In this document: positions 1-5,922 of the stretch, one piece after another
Layout of the letters: the number at the start of each line of letters is the position of its first letter
Position numbering within the stretch: position 1 is the stretch's first letter
Source of the DNA: Trebonia sp.
GTDB lineage: Bacteria; Actinomycetota; Actinomycetes; Streptosporangiales; Streptosporangiaceae
DNA length: 10,354 nt
NCBI GenBank assembly: GCA_030043595.1
Contig: JASHXJ010000651.1
Span: 1-10,354 of the forward strand
Reading direction: 5' to 3'
Notes under the pieces: generated by a model
What the model saw: the letters and a program-made list of their open reading frames with translations, nothing else
Told to the model about the DNA's origin: nothing
Database searches by the model: none
Program-made: the position numbers and the translations under genes

Positions 1-1
1 G

Positions 2-289
2 GTGGTCTGGGCCGCGGCCTGCGGGCGTCCGGCCGCGGTCGAGCTCCTGGTGGAGCTGGGTTTCGACGTCAACGCCAAGGGGCGGACCGACGTGCCGAGC
101 GACCAGCCGTGGCAGACTGCGCTGCACAAGGCCGCGGAGGACGGGAACGTCGAGCTCGCCAGCACGCTGCTGCGGCTCGGCGCCGATCCGGATATCCGCG
201 ACGCGCGCTTCGACGGGTCGCCGCTCGGCTGGGCGCGCTATTTCGGCCAGCAGGCGCTGATCGAGCTGCTCGAGCCGGTTAGCGCGTGA
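2..289 (+). CDS. Ankyrin-repeat protein, C-terminal part (5' end outside window)
   Basis: The open frame runs from the window edge to a TGA at 287-289, so only the C-terminal 95 or so residues are visible. A GTG sits at base 2, but the frame begins in the middle of a repeat, so the true start is very probably upstream. Ankyrin repeats are recognisable. One begins near the edge (AAACGRPAAVELLVELGFDV), followed by a canonical TALHKAAEDGNVELASTLL with LGADPDIRD, then a degenerate last repeat with GWARYFGQQALIELL. Ankyrin repeats form stacked helix-turn-helix units that bind other proteins, and nothing here points to catalysis. No signal peptide or membrane segment is visible in this part. A strong GC hairpin starts four bases after the stop. 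The partner and cellular role are unknown. Confidence 0.85.
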   Translation: MVWAAACGRPAAVELLVELGFDVNAKGRTDVPSDQPWQTALHKAAEDGNVELASTLLRLGADPDIRDARFDGSPLGWARYFGQQALIELLEPVSA

Positions 290-293
290 GGCG

Positions 294-321
294 CCGCGCG
301 CCGGCGCGAGCGGGCGCGCGG
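294..321 (+). terminator. GC-rich hairpin after the ankyrin gene, possible terminator
   Basis: A perfect 9-bp inverted repeat (CCGCGCGCC at 294-302, GGCGCGCGG at 313-321) with a 10-base loop starts four bases after the ankyrin stop codon. All nine pairs are G-C. There is no T-run after it, which is common for actinobacterial terminators. The assignment is inference from position and stem strength; in DNA this rich in CG runs such stems also arise by chance. Confidence 0.45.
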
Positions 322-340
322 GCCACGGCAGAATGGCTGC

Positions 341-910
341 ATGGCTACCCACATCGCGCTGCTGCGGGGCATCAACGTCGGCGGCAACAAGCGGGTCGTG
401 ATGGCGGAGCTGCGAACCGTCGTTGCCGGACTCGGGCACACGGACGTGTCGACTTATATCCAGAGCGGGAACGTGCTGTTCACCGCCTCGGCCGGCGAGG
501 ACACCGCGGCGATGGCGGCGGCCATGGCCGCGGCCATCGCCGCGGAGCTCGCAGTCAGCGCGCCGGTCGTCGTCGTCACGCGCGACGAGCTGAGCCGGAT
601 CGTCGACGACAACCCGTTTCACGCGGAGCCTGACCCCAAGCGGGTGCACGCCGTGCTGCTCAGCGAGCCGCCCGGCCCTGACCTGCTCGGTAAGCTCGAC
701 GCCGCCGTCGCTCAGGCGGCCGCCACGGGCGCACGTGACTCGGTGCGGGCCGCCGGGCGGACGCTGTACCTGCACACGCCCGACGGGTTCGGCAGCAGTG
801 ACCTGGCGGACACGGTGCTCAAGGCGGTCAGCGCGCCGAAGGCGGGGATTACCGGGACAGCGCGGAACTGGGCGACGGTCACCAAGCTGCTGGCACTGTG
901 TGACGGATGA
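341..910 (+). CDS. DUF1697 domain-containing protein
   Basis: This 189-residue protein matches DUF1697 over its full usual length. The N-terminal signature HIALLRGINVGGNK is at residues 4-17, TYIQSGNVLF at 38-47, DDNPF near 89-93, and the closing TARNWATVTKLLAL at 173-186. The biochemical function of the family is not established; it is a soluble protein common in actinobacteria. The ATG at 341 begins exactly at the conserved N-terminus. No good Shine-Dalgarno precedes it, but a CAGAAT hexamer (329-334) ends six bases before the ATG, so leaderless transcription is possible. The stop overlaps the next gene's ATG (ATGA), suggesting an operon with the SDR. Residues 56-68 form an alanine-rich stretch (AAMAAAMAAAIAA) built from a 12-base repeat, an odd local expansion in the variable part between conserved blocks. 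Confidence 0.9.
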   Translation: MATHIALLRGINVGGNKRVVMAELRTVVAGLGHTDVSTYIQSGNVLFTASAGEDTAAMAAAMAAAIAAELAVSAPVVVVTRDELSRIVDDNPFHAEPDPKRVHAVLLSEPPGPDLLGKLDAAVAQAAATGARDSVRAAGRTLYLHTPDGFGSSDLADTVLKAVSAPKAGITGTARNWATVTKLLALCDG

Positions 911-1677
911 GTCGCCACGGTTCGTTCGGGATGAGTCGAGCAGTACTGGTGACGGGGGGGTCCCGCGGCATCGGCGCGGCGGTTGTGCGGGCCTTCGCGG
1001 CGCGCGGGGACAGGGTGGCGATCCACTACCGACAGACCGCTGCCGCCGCCGCGGCGCTGCGGGACAGCCTGCCGGGCGACGGGCATGTGGCGGTGCGGGC
1101 GGACATGTCGGACGCCGAGGCGGTGCGGCTGATGGTCGACGGCGCGGCGGAAGCGCTCGGCGGGCTGGACGTGCTGGTCAATAACGCCGGCGTGTACCTG
1201 GCGCACTCCGTGCTCGACGGCTCGTACGCGCAGTGGCAGCAGGCCTGGCAGGCGACGCTCGGCGTCAACCTGGTCGGCGCGGCGAACGCCACCTGGTGCG
1301 CGGTGCGGCACATGGCCGGCCACGGGGGCGGGCGGATCGTGAACGTGGGGTCGCGGGGCGCGTTCCGTGGCGAGCCCGCCCATCCGGCATACGGGGCGAG
1401 CAAGGCGGGGCTGCACGCGTTCGGGCAGTCGATGGCGGTGGCGCTGGCGCCGCACGGTATCACCGTCGCGTCGGTCGCCCCCGGCTACGTGGCGACGGAC
1501 ATGACGGCCGCGGAACTGGCTACCGGCGCGGGCGAGCTCATCAGGGCGCAGAGCCCCTTCAACCGGGTGGCCTCCGCCGAGGAGGTAGCGGCCGCCGTGG
1601 TGTACCTGGCGTCCGCGGAGGCCGAGTGGGCGAGCGGGGCGGTCCTGGACCTGAACGGGGCGTCGTACCTGCGGTGA
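907..1677 (+). CDS. SDR family NAD(P)-dependent oxidoreductase
   Basis: A classical short-chain dehydrogenase/reductase with a Rossmann fold. Numbering from the inner Met (931), the cofactor loop TGGSRGIG is at residues 8-15, NNAG at 84-87, the active-site Asn at 113, the catalytic Ser at 141, and Tyr154/Lys158 (YGASK) at the expected 13-residue spacing. The PG motif follows at about 184-185 (APGYVATDM). The 248-257-residue length is normal for the classical class, and the C-terminus LDLNGASYL resembles the usual VDGG end. The start is ambiguous: ATG 907 overlaps the DUF1697 stop (ATGA), while ATG 931 begins right at the fold; neither has a clear Shine-Dalgarno and both read ATGAGTCG. I keep 907 because of the coupling overlap. 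The substrate cannot be told from sequence. The gene is probably co-transcribed with the DUF1697 gene, and it converges on the next gene with seven bases between stops. Confidence 0.92.
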   Translation: MSRHGSFGMSRAVLVTGGSRGIGAAVVRAFAARGDRVAIHYRQTAAAAAALRDSLPGDGHVAVRADMSDAEAVRLMVDGAAEALGGLDVLVNNAGVYLAHSVLDGSYAQWQQAWQATLGVNLVGAANATWCAVRHMAGHGGGRIVNVGSRGAFRGEPAHPAYGASKAGLHAFGQSMAVALAPHGITVASVAPGYVATDMTAAELATGAGELIRAQSPFNRVASAEEVAAAVVYLASAEAEWASGAVLDLNGASYLR

Positions 1678-1684
1678 GCGTGCG

Positions 1685-2035
1685 TCAGCAGGGGCCGTAT
1701 TCGGTGTGCACCTGGCGGGAGATCGTGCCGTGCCCGATGTCATCGCCGTTCCACAGGCTGAAGCGCTGCCCCGCGCGGAAGAACGCGACCGCCTCGTCGT
1801 CGATCAGCGTGATCGTCACCTCGGCACGGTCGCCCGGGTGCAGGGGCTGGTCGTCGTCCCAGCTCAGCTCGGCGGGGAAGCACCGTTCATAGCTGGGCTT
1901 GGCCAGGCAGTGCGCGCGGACCATCAGGGCGTGGGTGTGGTTGACGTAATGCCGCGGGATCGACGGCTTCCGGGTCTCCGGGCTCGGCTGGACGGGGTCG
2001 AGTCTGATGAGCGCCCTGTATCTAACCTGATGCAT
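1685..2035 (-). CDS. Small stand-alone protein resembling EF-Tu domain III
   Basis: This 116-residue protein lacks any GTPase domain, but its C-terminal half reads like the third (beta-barrel) domain of elongation factor Tu: LHPGDRAEVTITLID at residues 65-79 corresponds to the MPGD-x-V-x-x-x-V-x-L-I strand, and FRAGQRFSLWNG with GHGTISR (86-107) to the EGLRFAIREG...GAGVV strand pair. The N-terminal YRALIRLDP (6-14) fits the first strand of the barrel. EF-Tu domain III contacts tRNA and EF-Ts, but no such role can be claimed here. The ATG at 2035 is supported by AGGTGG (2046-2041) five bases upstream. The gene is alone on the minus strand, its stop seven bases from the SDR stop, and separated from the methyltransferase gene upstream by a hairpin. 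The family match is from recalled motifs. Confidence 0.7.
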   Translation of the reverse strand: MHQVRYRALIRLDPVQPSPETRKPSIPRHYVNHTHALMVRAHCLAKPSYERCFPAELSWDDDQPLHPGDRAEVTITLIDDEAVAFFRAGQRFSLWNGDDIGHGTISRQVHTEYGPC

Positions 2036-2100
2036 CTAGACCACCTGCCACAGAGCGAGCATTCTTGCTCACGCGTTGCAGTAATAACCTCCACCGTACT
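2036..2100 (-). promoter_or_regulatory. Likely promoter/leader region of the EF-Tu-like gene
   Basis: This short, locally AT-richer stretch precedes the small minus-strand gene. It contains the Shine-Dalgarno AGGTGG (2046-2041) and a 14-base inverted repeat, GAGCA-TTCT-TGCTC, at 2057-2070. No convincing -35/-10 pair stands out: AAGAAT occurs on the minus strand inside the repeat but lacks a good -35 partner. Assignment as a promoter rests mainly on position, between an upstream terminator-like hairpin and the start codon. Confidence 0.35.
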
Positions 2101-2139
2101 CCGCGAGCCGGCCCACGGGTCTGCCGGGCCGGCCTGCGG
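2101..2139 (-). terminator. Long hairpin downstream of the GMC-methyltransferase operon
   Basis: Bases 2101-2114 and 2126-2139 form a near-perfect 14-bp stem (one mismatch at 2106/2134, one G-U type pair at 2105/2135) with an 11-base loop. The inner eight pairs, GCCGGCCC and GGGCCGGC, are exact. It begins 10 bases after the methyltransferase stop codon on the minus strand and lies between it and the next minus-strand gene. This position and stability fit a factor-independent terminator, although no T-run follows on the minus strand. Confidence 0.6.
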
Positions 2140-2149
2140 GAGTCCCGAA

Positions 2150-2989
2150 TCAGCCGGGGAGGTCGAAGTCCCAGATCGAGACCGCGGGAAGGCCGACGAA
2201 GGCGGCGCGGTTGGCCGCCGGGACTATGTCCGCGGCGGGCGTGACCACGGCCGCGGCGGTGAGCGGCGGCTCCGCGAGGCTCCGCAGCCGCAGTCGGGCG
2301 GTGGTCGCCGCGCTGATGTAGGCGGACGGCAGATGGCTGTGCAGGCGGATGAACCCGCGCTCGCCCGCGGCGGGGAACTGGGCCTGCCAGCCGAGGGATA
2401 CCAGGAACGGGTGGACGTCGCTGATGACGAGCCGGCCGCCGGGCCGCAGGACGCGGGCGAACTCCCGCATGGCGGGAGAAACGTCCGGAAGGTGCACGAG
2501 GGCCAGCGCGCACACGACGGCGTCCACTGAACCGGCGGGAAGCGGGAGCGCCGTCAGGTCTGCGTCGCGGAAGTCGGCGGCTGGCAGTTTCCTGCGCGCT
2601 ATGTCCAGCATGGCGCCGGACTGGTCAACGCCGATGACGGCGTGGCCCCGCTCGGCGAGGATCGTGCTGTAGCGGCCGGTCCCGCACCCGGCGTCCAGTG
2701 CCGTGCCGGGTGGGATGGTGTCGATAAGCGCCCGCATCGGCGGTTCCTCGATGGGGAACAGCCGCAGCGGCTGGTCGTAGGTCGCCGACCACTCCTGGTA
2801 CCCGTTTCGCAGGTCGTACTCCGTGCCGACGGGCGCGGACAGGCGGGTTCCATGGTCGAGCTGGCGCAGGAGGTCGCGGATCTCGCCCGCGCGGGCGGCG
2901 CGGCCAGCAGCGTCGCCGGCCAGCGCCTGGCGCAGCAGCGCAAGGCCTTCCACGCCGATGACGTAGTCGCCGAGCGTTGGTCCGGACAT
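2150..2989 (-). CDS. Class I SAM-dependent methyltransferase
   Basis: A methyltransferase of the seven-beta-strand type (methyltransferase 11-like core). Numbering from ATG 2989 (279 residues), SAM-binding motif I LDAGCGTG is at 98-105, the acidic strand-2 end VIGVDQS at 118-124, D-A-D near 142-144 (motif II), and the ARVLRPGGRLVISDVHP region at 178-194. Before the core sits YQEWSATYDQPLRLF (64-78), a segment frequent in small-molecule methyltransferases. The substrate is unknown. The frame also has a GTG at 3007 overlapping the GMC stop (GTGA), but ATG 2989 has a clear GAAGGGA (3005-2999) nine bases upstream, so I choose 2989. That Shine-Dalgarno overlaps the GMC stop codon, implying translational coupling. 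With the GMC oxidoreductase it forms a two-gene operon, so both probably act on the same or related compounds. Confidence 0.9.
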   Translation of the reverse strand: MSGPTLGDYVIGVEGLALLRQALAGDAAGRAARAGEIRDLLRQLDHGTRLSAPVGTEYDLRNGYQEWSATYDQPLRLFPIEEPPMRALIDTIPPGTALDAGCGTGRYSTILAERGHAVIGVDQSGAMLDIARRKLPAADFRDADLTALPLPAGSVDAVVCALALVHLPDVSPAMREFARVLRPGGRLVISDVHPFLVSLGWQAQFPAAGERGFIRLHSHLPSAYISAATTARLRLRSLAEPPLTAAAVVTPAADIVPAANRAAFVGLPAVSIWDFDLPG

Positions 2990-3003
2990 CGTGATGTGTC
3001 CCT

Positions 3004-4560
3004 TCACCCGACGGATGCGAGCGCGTCCGGCTGGAACGCGGGTGCGCGGCCGCCGATGAGATCCGCGGCTTTCTCGCCGACCATGATCGTTGCCGCGTTC
3101 GTATTCGTTGACGTAATCGAGGGCATGATCGACGCGTCGGCGACGCGCAACCCGGCAAGGCCGTGCACCCGCAGTTCCGGGTCGACGACGGCGTGGTTGT
3201 CCACCCCCATCCGGCAGGTTCCCACGGCGTGGCAGAACGTGCTCACCGCCTGCCTGACGAACTCGGCCAGCGCCCGGCGCCCCGCGCTCTGGATCCCCGC
3301 CATGTCGTCGCGTCCCCGCCAGTCGGCGAACGCAGGCTGCGTGCGCAGCTCGAGCGCCTTCCGGACTCCCTGGACGAGTACGTCGAGGTCATGGCGCTCA
3401 TCGAGGTAACCGGGGTCGATGAGCGGCCGCTGCCGCGGGTCGCTAGAGGCCAGCGACAGCCTGCCCCGGCTCGCGGGCCGCATGTGGCCGACCGCGAACG
3501 TGTAGGCGTTACCGCTTGCCTGCTGCCACGGGTTGAGGAACGGCGCGTAGACCAGGCAGATCTGCAGGTCCGGCCCGGGCAGGGCGTCGTCGCTGCGCCA
3601 GTACAGCACGGCCTCGCCGAGGTTGCCGGTGCCAGGGGGAATTGGCCGCCCGGCGTCGACGCAGATCCCGCACAGCAGAATGTGGTCGTGCAGGTTGCGG
3701 CCGACACCGGGCACCTCGGCGACGGTCTCGATGCCGAGCCGCGACAGGTCACCGGGGTCGCCGATCCCGGAGAGCAGCAGCAGCCGCGGTGAGTCGATCG
3801 CCCCGGCGCACAGCACGACCTCGGCGGCGGCGCGCGCTCGTTCGGCCCTGCCGTCGCGCTGGTACTCGACCCCGGTGCAGCGGCCGTTCTCGACGATCAG
3901 CCGGTGCGCGACGGCGCCGGTCCGCACGGTCAGGTTCGGACGGGACAGCACCGGGCGCAGGTAGGCGTCGGCCGTGGTCTGACGGTGGCCACCGGTAATC
4001 GTCATGTCGTGCAGGCCCGTTCCGTCGAGCTCACGGCAGTTGAAGTCGTCGCGGAGCGGATGGCCCGCCTGCTGGCTGGCCTCGACGAACGCGAGCGTCA
4101 GCGGGTGCGGCCGCGCCGTGGGCCCGACCGCCAGCGGGCCGCCCCTGCCGCGGTAGCACGGATCCCCCTGCGGCACGTCTTCCATCCGCTTGAAGTAGGG
4201 CAGGACCTGCTCATAGGACCAGCCCGGGTTCCCGGCGTAAGCCCAGGAGTCGAAGTCCGTGCGATGGCCGCGCATGAACGCCATCGCGTTGATGCTGTGC
4301 GAGCCGCCCACGCCCTTGCCTCGGGCTATCGCGTGCGCGTGTCCCGTGCCGCGCTGGATGGTCGTCCGGTACGCCCAGTCCCGCTCCGTCCCGGCCAGCG
4401 CCGGCCACTCTGGCGGGTCGCTGACCAGATCCAGCAGGCCATCACCGCCCGCCTCGAGCAGGAGCACGGTGACGTCCGGATCCTCGCTCAGCCGTGACGC
4501 GATGACGCAGCCGGCCGAGCCGGCGCCGATGACGATGTAGTCGCTCGAAACAGAAGTCAC
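3004..4560 (-). CDS. GMC family FAD-dependent oxidoreductase (choline dehydrogenase-like)
   Basis: A full-length GMC oxidoreductase of 518 residues. The N-terminal FAD-binding GAGSAG is at 12-17 with E36 (LLLEAGG) at the end of the second strand; GMC signature 1 GKGVGGSHSINAMAFMRG is at 81-98 and signature 2 GAIDSPRLLLLSGIG at 253-267. The C-terminal catalytic region HAVGTCRMG (His444) pairs with TNTNAATIMVGEKAADLI (Asn488). Such enzymes oxidise alcohols to aldehydes or ketones using FAD; the family includes choline, alkane-alcohol and PEG dehydrogenases, and sequence alone does not choose among them. No signal peptide is seen, so it is probably cytoplasmic. The GTG start at 4560 is supported by AGGGGG (4572-4567) six bases upstream. 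The gene heads the operon with the methyltransferase and is divergent from the TetR gene. Confidence 0.95.
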   Translation of the reverse strand: MTSVSSDYIVIGAGSAGCVIASRLSEDPDVTVLLLEAGGDGLLDLVSDPPEWPALAGTERDWAYRTTIQRGTGHAHAIARGKGVGGSHSINAMAFMRGHRTDFDSWAYAGNPGWSYEQVLPYFKRMEDVPQGDPCYRGRGGPLAVGPTARPHPLTLAFVEASQQAGHPLRDDFNCRELDGTGLHDMTITGGHRQTTADAYLRPVLSRPNLTVRTGAVAHRLIVENGRCTGVEYQRDGRAERARAAAEVVLCAGAIDSPRLLLLSGIGDPGDLSRLGIETVAEVPGVGRNLHDHILLCGICVDAGRPIPPGTGNLGEAVLYWRSDDALPGPDLQICLVYAPFLNPWQQASGNAYTFAVGHMRPASRGRLSLASSDPRQRPLIDPGYLDERHDLDVLVQGVRKALELRTQPAFADWRGRDDMAGIQSAGRRALAEFVRQAVSTFCHAVGTCRMGVDNHAVVDPELRVHGLAGLRVADASIMPSITSTNTNAATIMVGEKAADLIGGRAPAFQPDALASVG

Positions 4561-4588
4561 GGTGGTCCCCCTACCACTATCGATCCCC

Positions 4589-4610
4589 GTTCGTAACGAA
4601 CATCATTCGT
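4589..4610. promoter_or_regulatory. Probable TetR-family operator
   Basis: Bases 4589-4601 are a perfect inverted repeat, GTTCGT-A-ACGAAC. A third half-site TTCGT at 4606-4610 forms a second inverted pair with ACGAA (4596-4600) across five bases. The array lies between the divergent TetR and GMC genes and covers the -10 and start-point region of the predicted GMC promoter, a position where a bound repressor would block transcription. Its assignment to the adjacent TetR protein is inference from the usual arrangement of divergent TetR regulators. Confidence 0.65.
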
Positions 4611-4630
4611 CAGGAATCTTGTTCTGTCAA
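4602..4630 (-). promoter_or_regulatory. Predicted promoter of the GMC-methyltransferase operon
   Basis: Reading the minus strand, a consensus -35 TTGACA occupies 4630-4625. After a 17-base spacer comes AATGAT at 4607-4602, which matches the TATAAT consensus at four of six positions. This is the best sigma-70-like promoter in the window and predicts a transcription start near 4595, about 35 bases before the GTG. The predicted start falls inside the inverted repeat annotated separately. Confidence 0.65.
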
Positions 4631-4634
4631 GTGC

Positions 4635-4640
4635 TAGGCT
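4635..4640 (+). promoter_or_regulatory. Predicted -10 element for leaderless tetR-type gene
   Basis: TAGGCT fits the actinobacterial -10 pattern TANNNT and ends seven bases before the regulator's ATG at 4648. This spacing would place the transcript start at or next to the A of the ATG. The bases between (GTCGGGC) hold no usable Shine-Dalgarno. No convincing -35 is seen. Confidence 0.45.
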
Positions 4641-4647
4641 GTCGGGC

Positions 4648-5346
4648 ATGACCGAGCTCGGCGAACCGCGCAGCCGCCGCGACCGGCCCGCGAAGCCGCC
4701 ACTGTCCCGCGCCGTCATCGTCGACGCGGCGCTGGAGCTCGTGCAGCAGGACCGGCTGGACGCGGTGACGCTGCGGAACGTGGCCGAACGTCTCGACACC
4801 GGGCCCGCCTCGCTGTACGTCTACGTCGCCAACCGCGACGACCTGCTCGAGCGGATGCTCGACCGGGTGCTCTCTGAGGTTCCCGCGGTCGTCGTCGACC
4901 CGGCGCGCTGGCACGAGCAGCTCACCGCCCTGTTCACGGCCACCCTTGACGCGCTGTGCCGCTACCCGGGGATCGCCCAGGTCGCGCTCGGCTCGATCCC
5001 CGTATGGCCCTCGGCGCTTGCCATCACGGAGACCGCCCTCGCGCTGCTGCGCGCCGGGGGGATCCCCGACCAGGCCGCCGCCTGGGCCGTCGACGCGCTG
5101 TACCTGGTGACCGTCGCGGATGCCGTCGAGCAGGGCATCGCGGGTTCGCGCACGCCCAGCGGGCCGCACCACAAATCCCTGGCCGCGAGCTTCGCCGGCC
5201 CCGTGCGCGACATCTACACCGCGCTGCCCGCGGACCGCTACCCGAACATCACCGGCATGGCCGGCACGCTCACCGAAGGCGACCACACCCGGCGGTTCGC
5301 CTTCGCGATCAACGCGATCATCGACGGCGCCAGCGTCGCGGCCTGA
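4648..5346 (+). CDS. TetR/AcrR family transcriptional regulator
   Basis: This 232-residue protein has the N-terminal TetR DNA-binding domain at about residues 19-66: LSRAVIVDAALELVQ (helix 1), TLRNVAERLD (helix 2), GPASLYVYVANRDDLLERML (recognition helix and start of helix 4). A basic tail (residues 9-16) precedes it. The C-terminal all-helical ligand domain has the look of the tetracycline-repressor-like C-terminal class (RYPGIAQVALGS, then AWAVDALYLVTVADAVEQG). Family members dimerise, bind an inverted repeat and release it on binding a small molecule. It is divergent from the GMC oxidoreductase with 87 bases between starts, so it most likely represses that operon and itself. The ATG at 4648 begins the only sensible start, is without a Shine-Dalgarno, and may be leaderless. 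The ligand is unknown, perhaps the substrate or product of the GMC enzyme. Confidence 0.93.
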   Translation: MTELGEPRSRRDRPAKPPLSRAVIVDAALELVQQDRLDAVTLRNVAERLDTGPASLYVYVANRDDLLERMLDRVLSEVPAVVVDPARWHEQLTALFTATLDALCRYPGIAQVALGSIPVWPSALAITETALALLRAGGIPDQAAAWAVDALYLVTVADAVEQGIAGSRTPSGPHHKSLAASFAGPVRDIYTALPADRYPNITGMAGTLTEGDHTRRFAFAINAIIDGASVAA

Positions 5347-5429
5347 CGTGCGACGTCGTGCGGTACGGCATGGCGGGCGGGGACGTTCGGCACTTGTCCC
5401 AGTAGGGCCCGGTGCCGCGGGATGGAGTC

Positions 5430-5921
5430 ATGACCAGGTATGACGTCCTGAACGAGGCAACCATCGCGGCGACGCCGGCGGAGATTGTCAGCGCTTTCCT
5501 CGCGGAAGCCGCGGGCCGCAGCCAGTGGTGGCAGCCCTTCTTGCTGATGCGCCAGCGCGGGGACAAGCCGCTTCCCGAGATCGGCGCAGCGGTGGACATC
5601 ACCGTCACCGGCGAGGGCCGGCTCGGCCAGCGATGGGGGACCATACGATTTTCCGGGCGGGTGACCGCTTTCGACCCGGACCGGCGGCTCGTCCTTGAGT
5701 ACTTCAGCGGTGACTTCCGGGGGACCGAGGAGTGGACGCTGGACCCGGTCGACGCCGGGCACACGCGGGTCACGACGCGCTGGCGGACTGATCCGCAGGG
5801 CGCGGTGCGGCTAGCGGCCAGGTTCGCGGACGTACCCGGCGGCTACTCGAAGGTCATGCAGGAGGGGTTCCGCGGGATCGAGCGGTTCACCGCTCGGCGA
5901 AGGGCCGGATCCCAGGCATAG
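5430..5921 (+). CDS. SRPBCC family protein
   Basis: A 163-residue protein with the START/Bet v1-like (SRPBCC) pattern: an N-terminal strand YDVLNEATIAATPAEIVSAF (4-23) followed by the helix and WW segment (SQWWQP, 31-36), then alternating beta strands with VDITVTGEGR, SGRVTAFDPDRRLVLEY (75-91) and EEWTLDPVDAGHTRVTTRW (100-118), and the long C-terminal helix YSKVMQEGFRGIERF (139-153). This fold encloses a hydrophobic cavity and includes polyketide cyclases, lipid binders and AHSA1-like proteins; the ligand here is unknown. I choose ATG 5430 (GGGA at 5419-5422, seven bases upstream) over the GTG at 5412, since the family normally starts just before the first strand. It lies 83 bases after the TetR gene on the same strand and may share its transcript. 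Its stop is one base from the stop of the converging fadD gene. Confidence 0.85.
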   Translation: MTRYDVLNEATIAATPAEIVSAFLAEAAGRSQWWQPFLLMRQRGDKPLPEIGAAVDITVTGEGRLGQRWGTIRFSGRVTAFDPDRRLVLEYFSGDFRGTEEWTLDPVDAGHTRVTTRWRTDPQGAVRLAARFADVPGGYSKVMQEGFRGIERFTARRRAGSQA

Positions 5922-5922
5922 G

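Noticed and set aside
712..1743. A 343-codon minus-strand frame across the DUF1697 and SDR genes
   Set aside because: It is antisense to two genes with intact motifs, its translation is Arg/Pro/His-rich, and it has no recognisable domain.
1706..2530. A 274-codon plus-strand frame across the EF-Tu-like gene, intergenic region and methyltransferase 3' end
   Set aside because: It crosses two minus-strand genes with supported Shine-Dalgarno sites and motifs and encodes nothing recognisable.
2990..3007. GTG 3007 as the methyltransferase start
   Set aside because: It would give a GTGA overlap with the GMC stop but has no Shine-Dalgarno, while ATG 2989 has GAAGGGA at good spacing.
4627..5286. A 219-codon minus-strand frame antisense to the TetR gene
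   Set aside because: The plus-strand frame has a clear TetR helix-turn-helix and a matching divergent operator; the antisense translation is low complexity.
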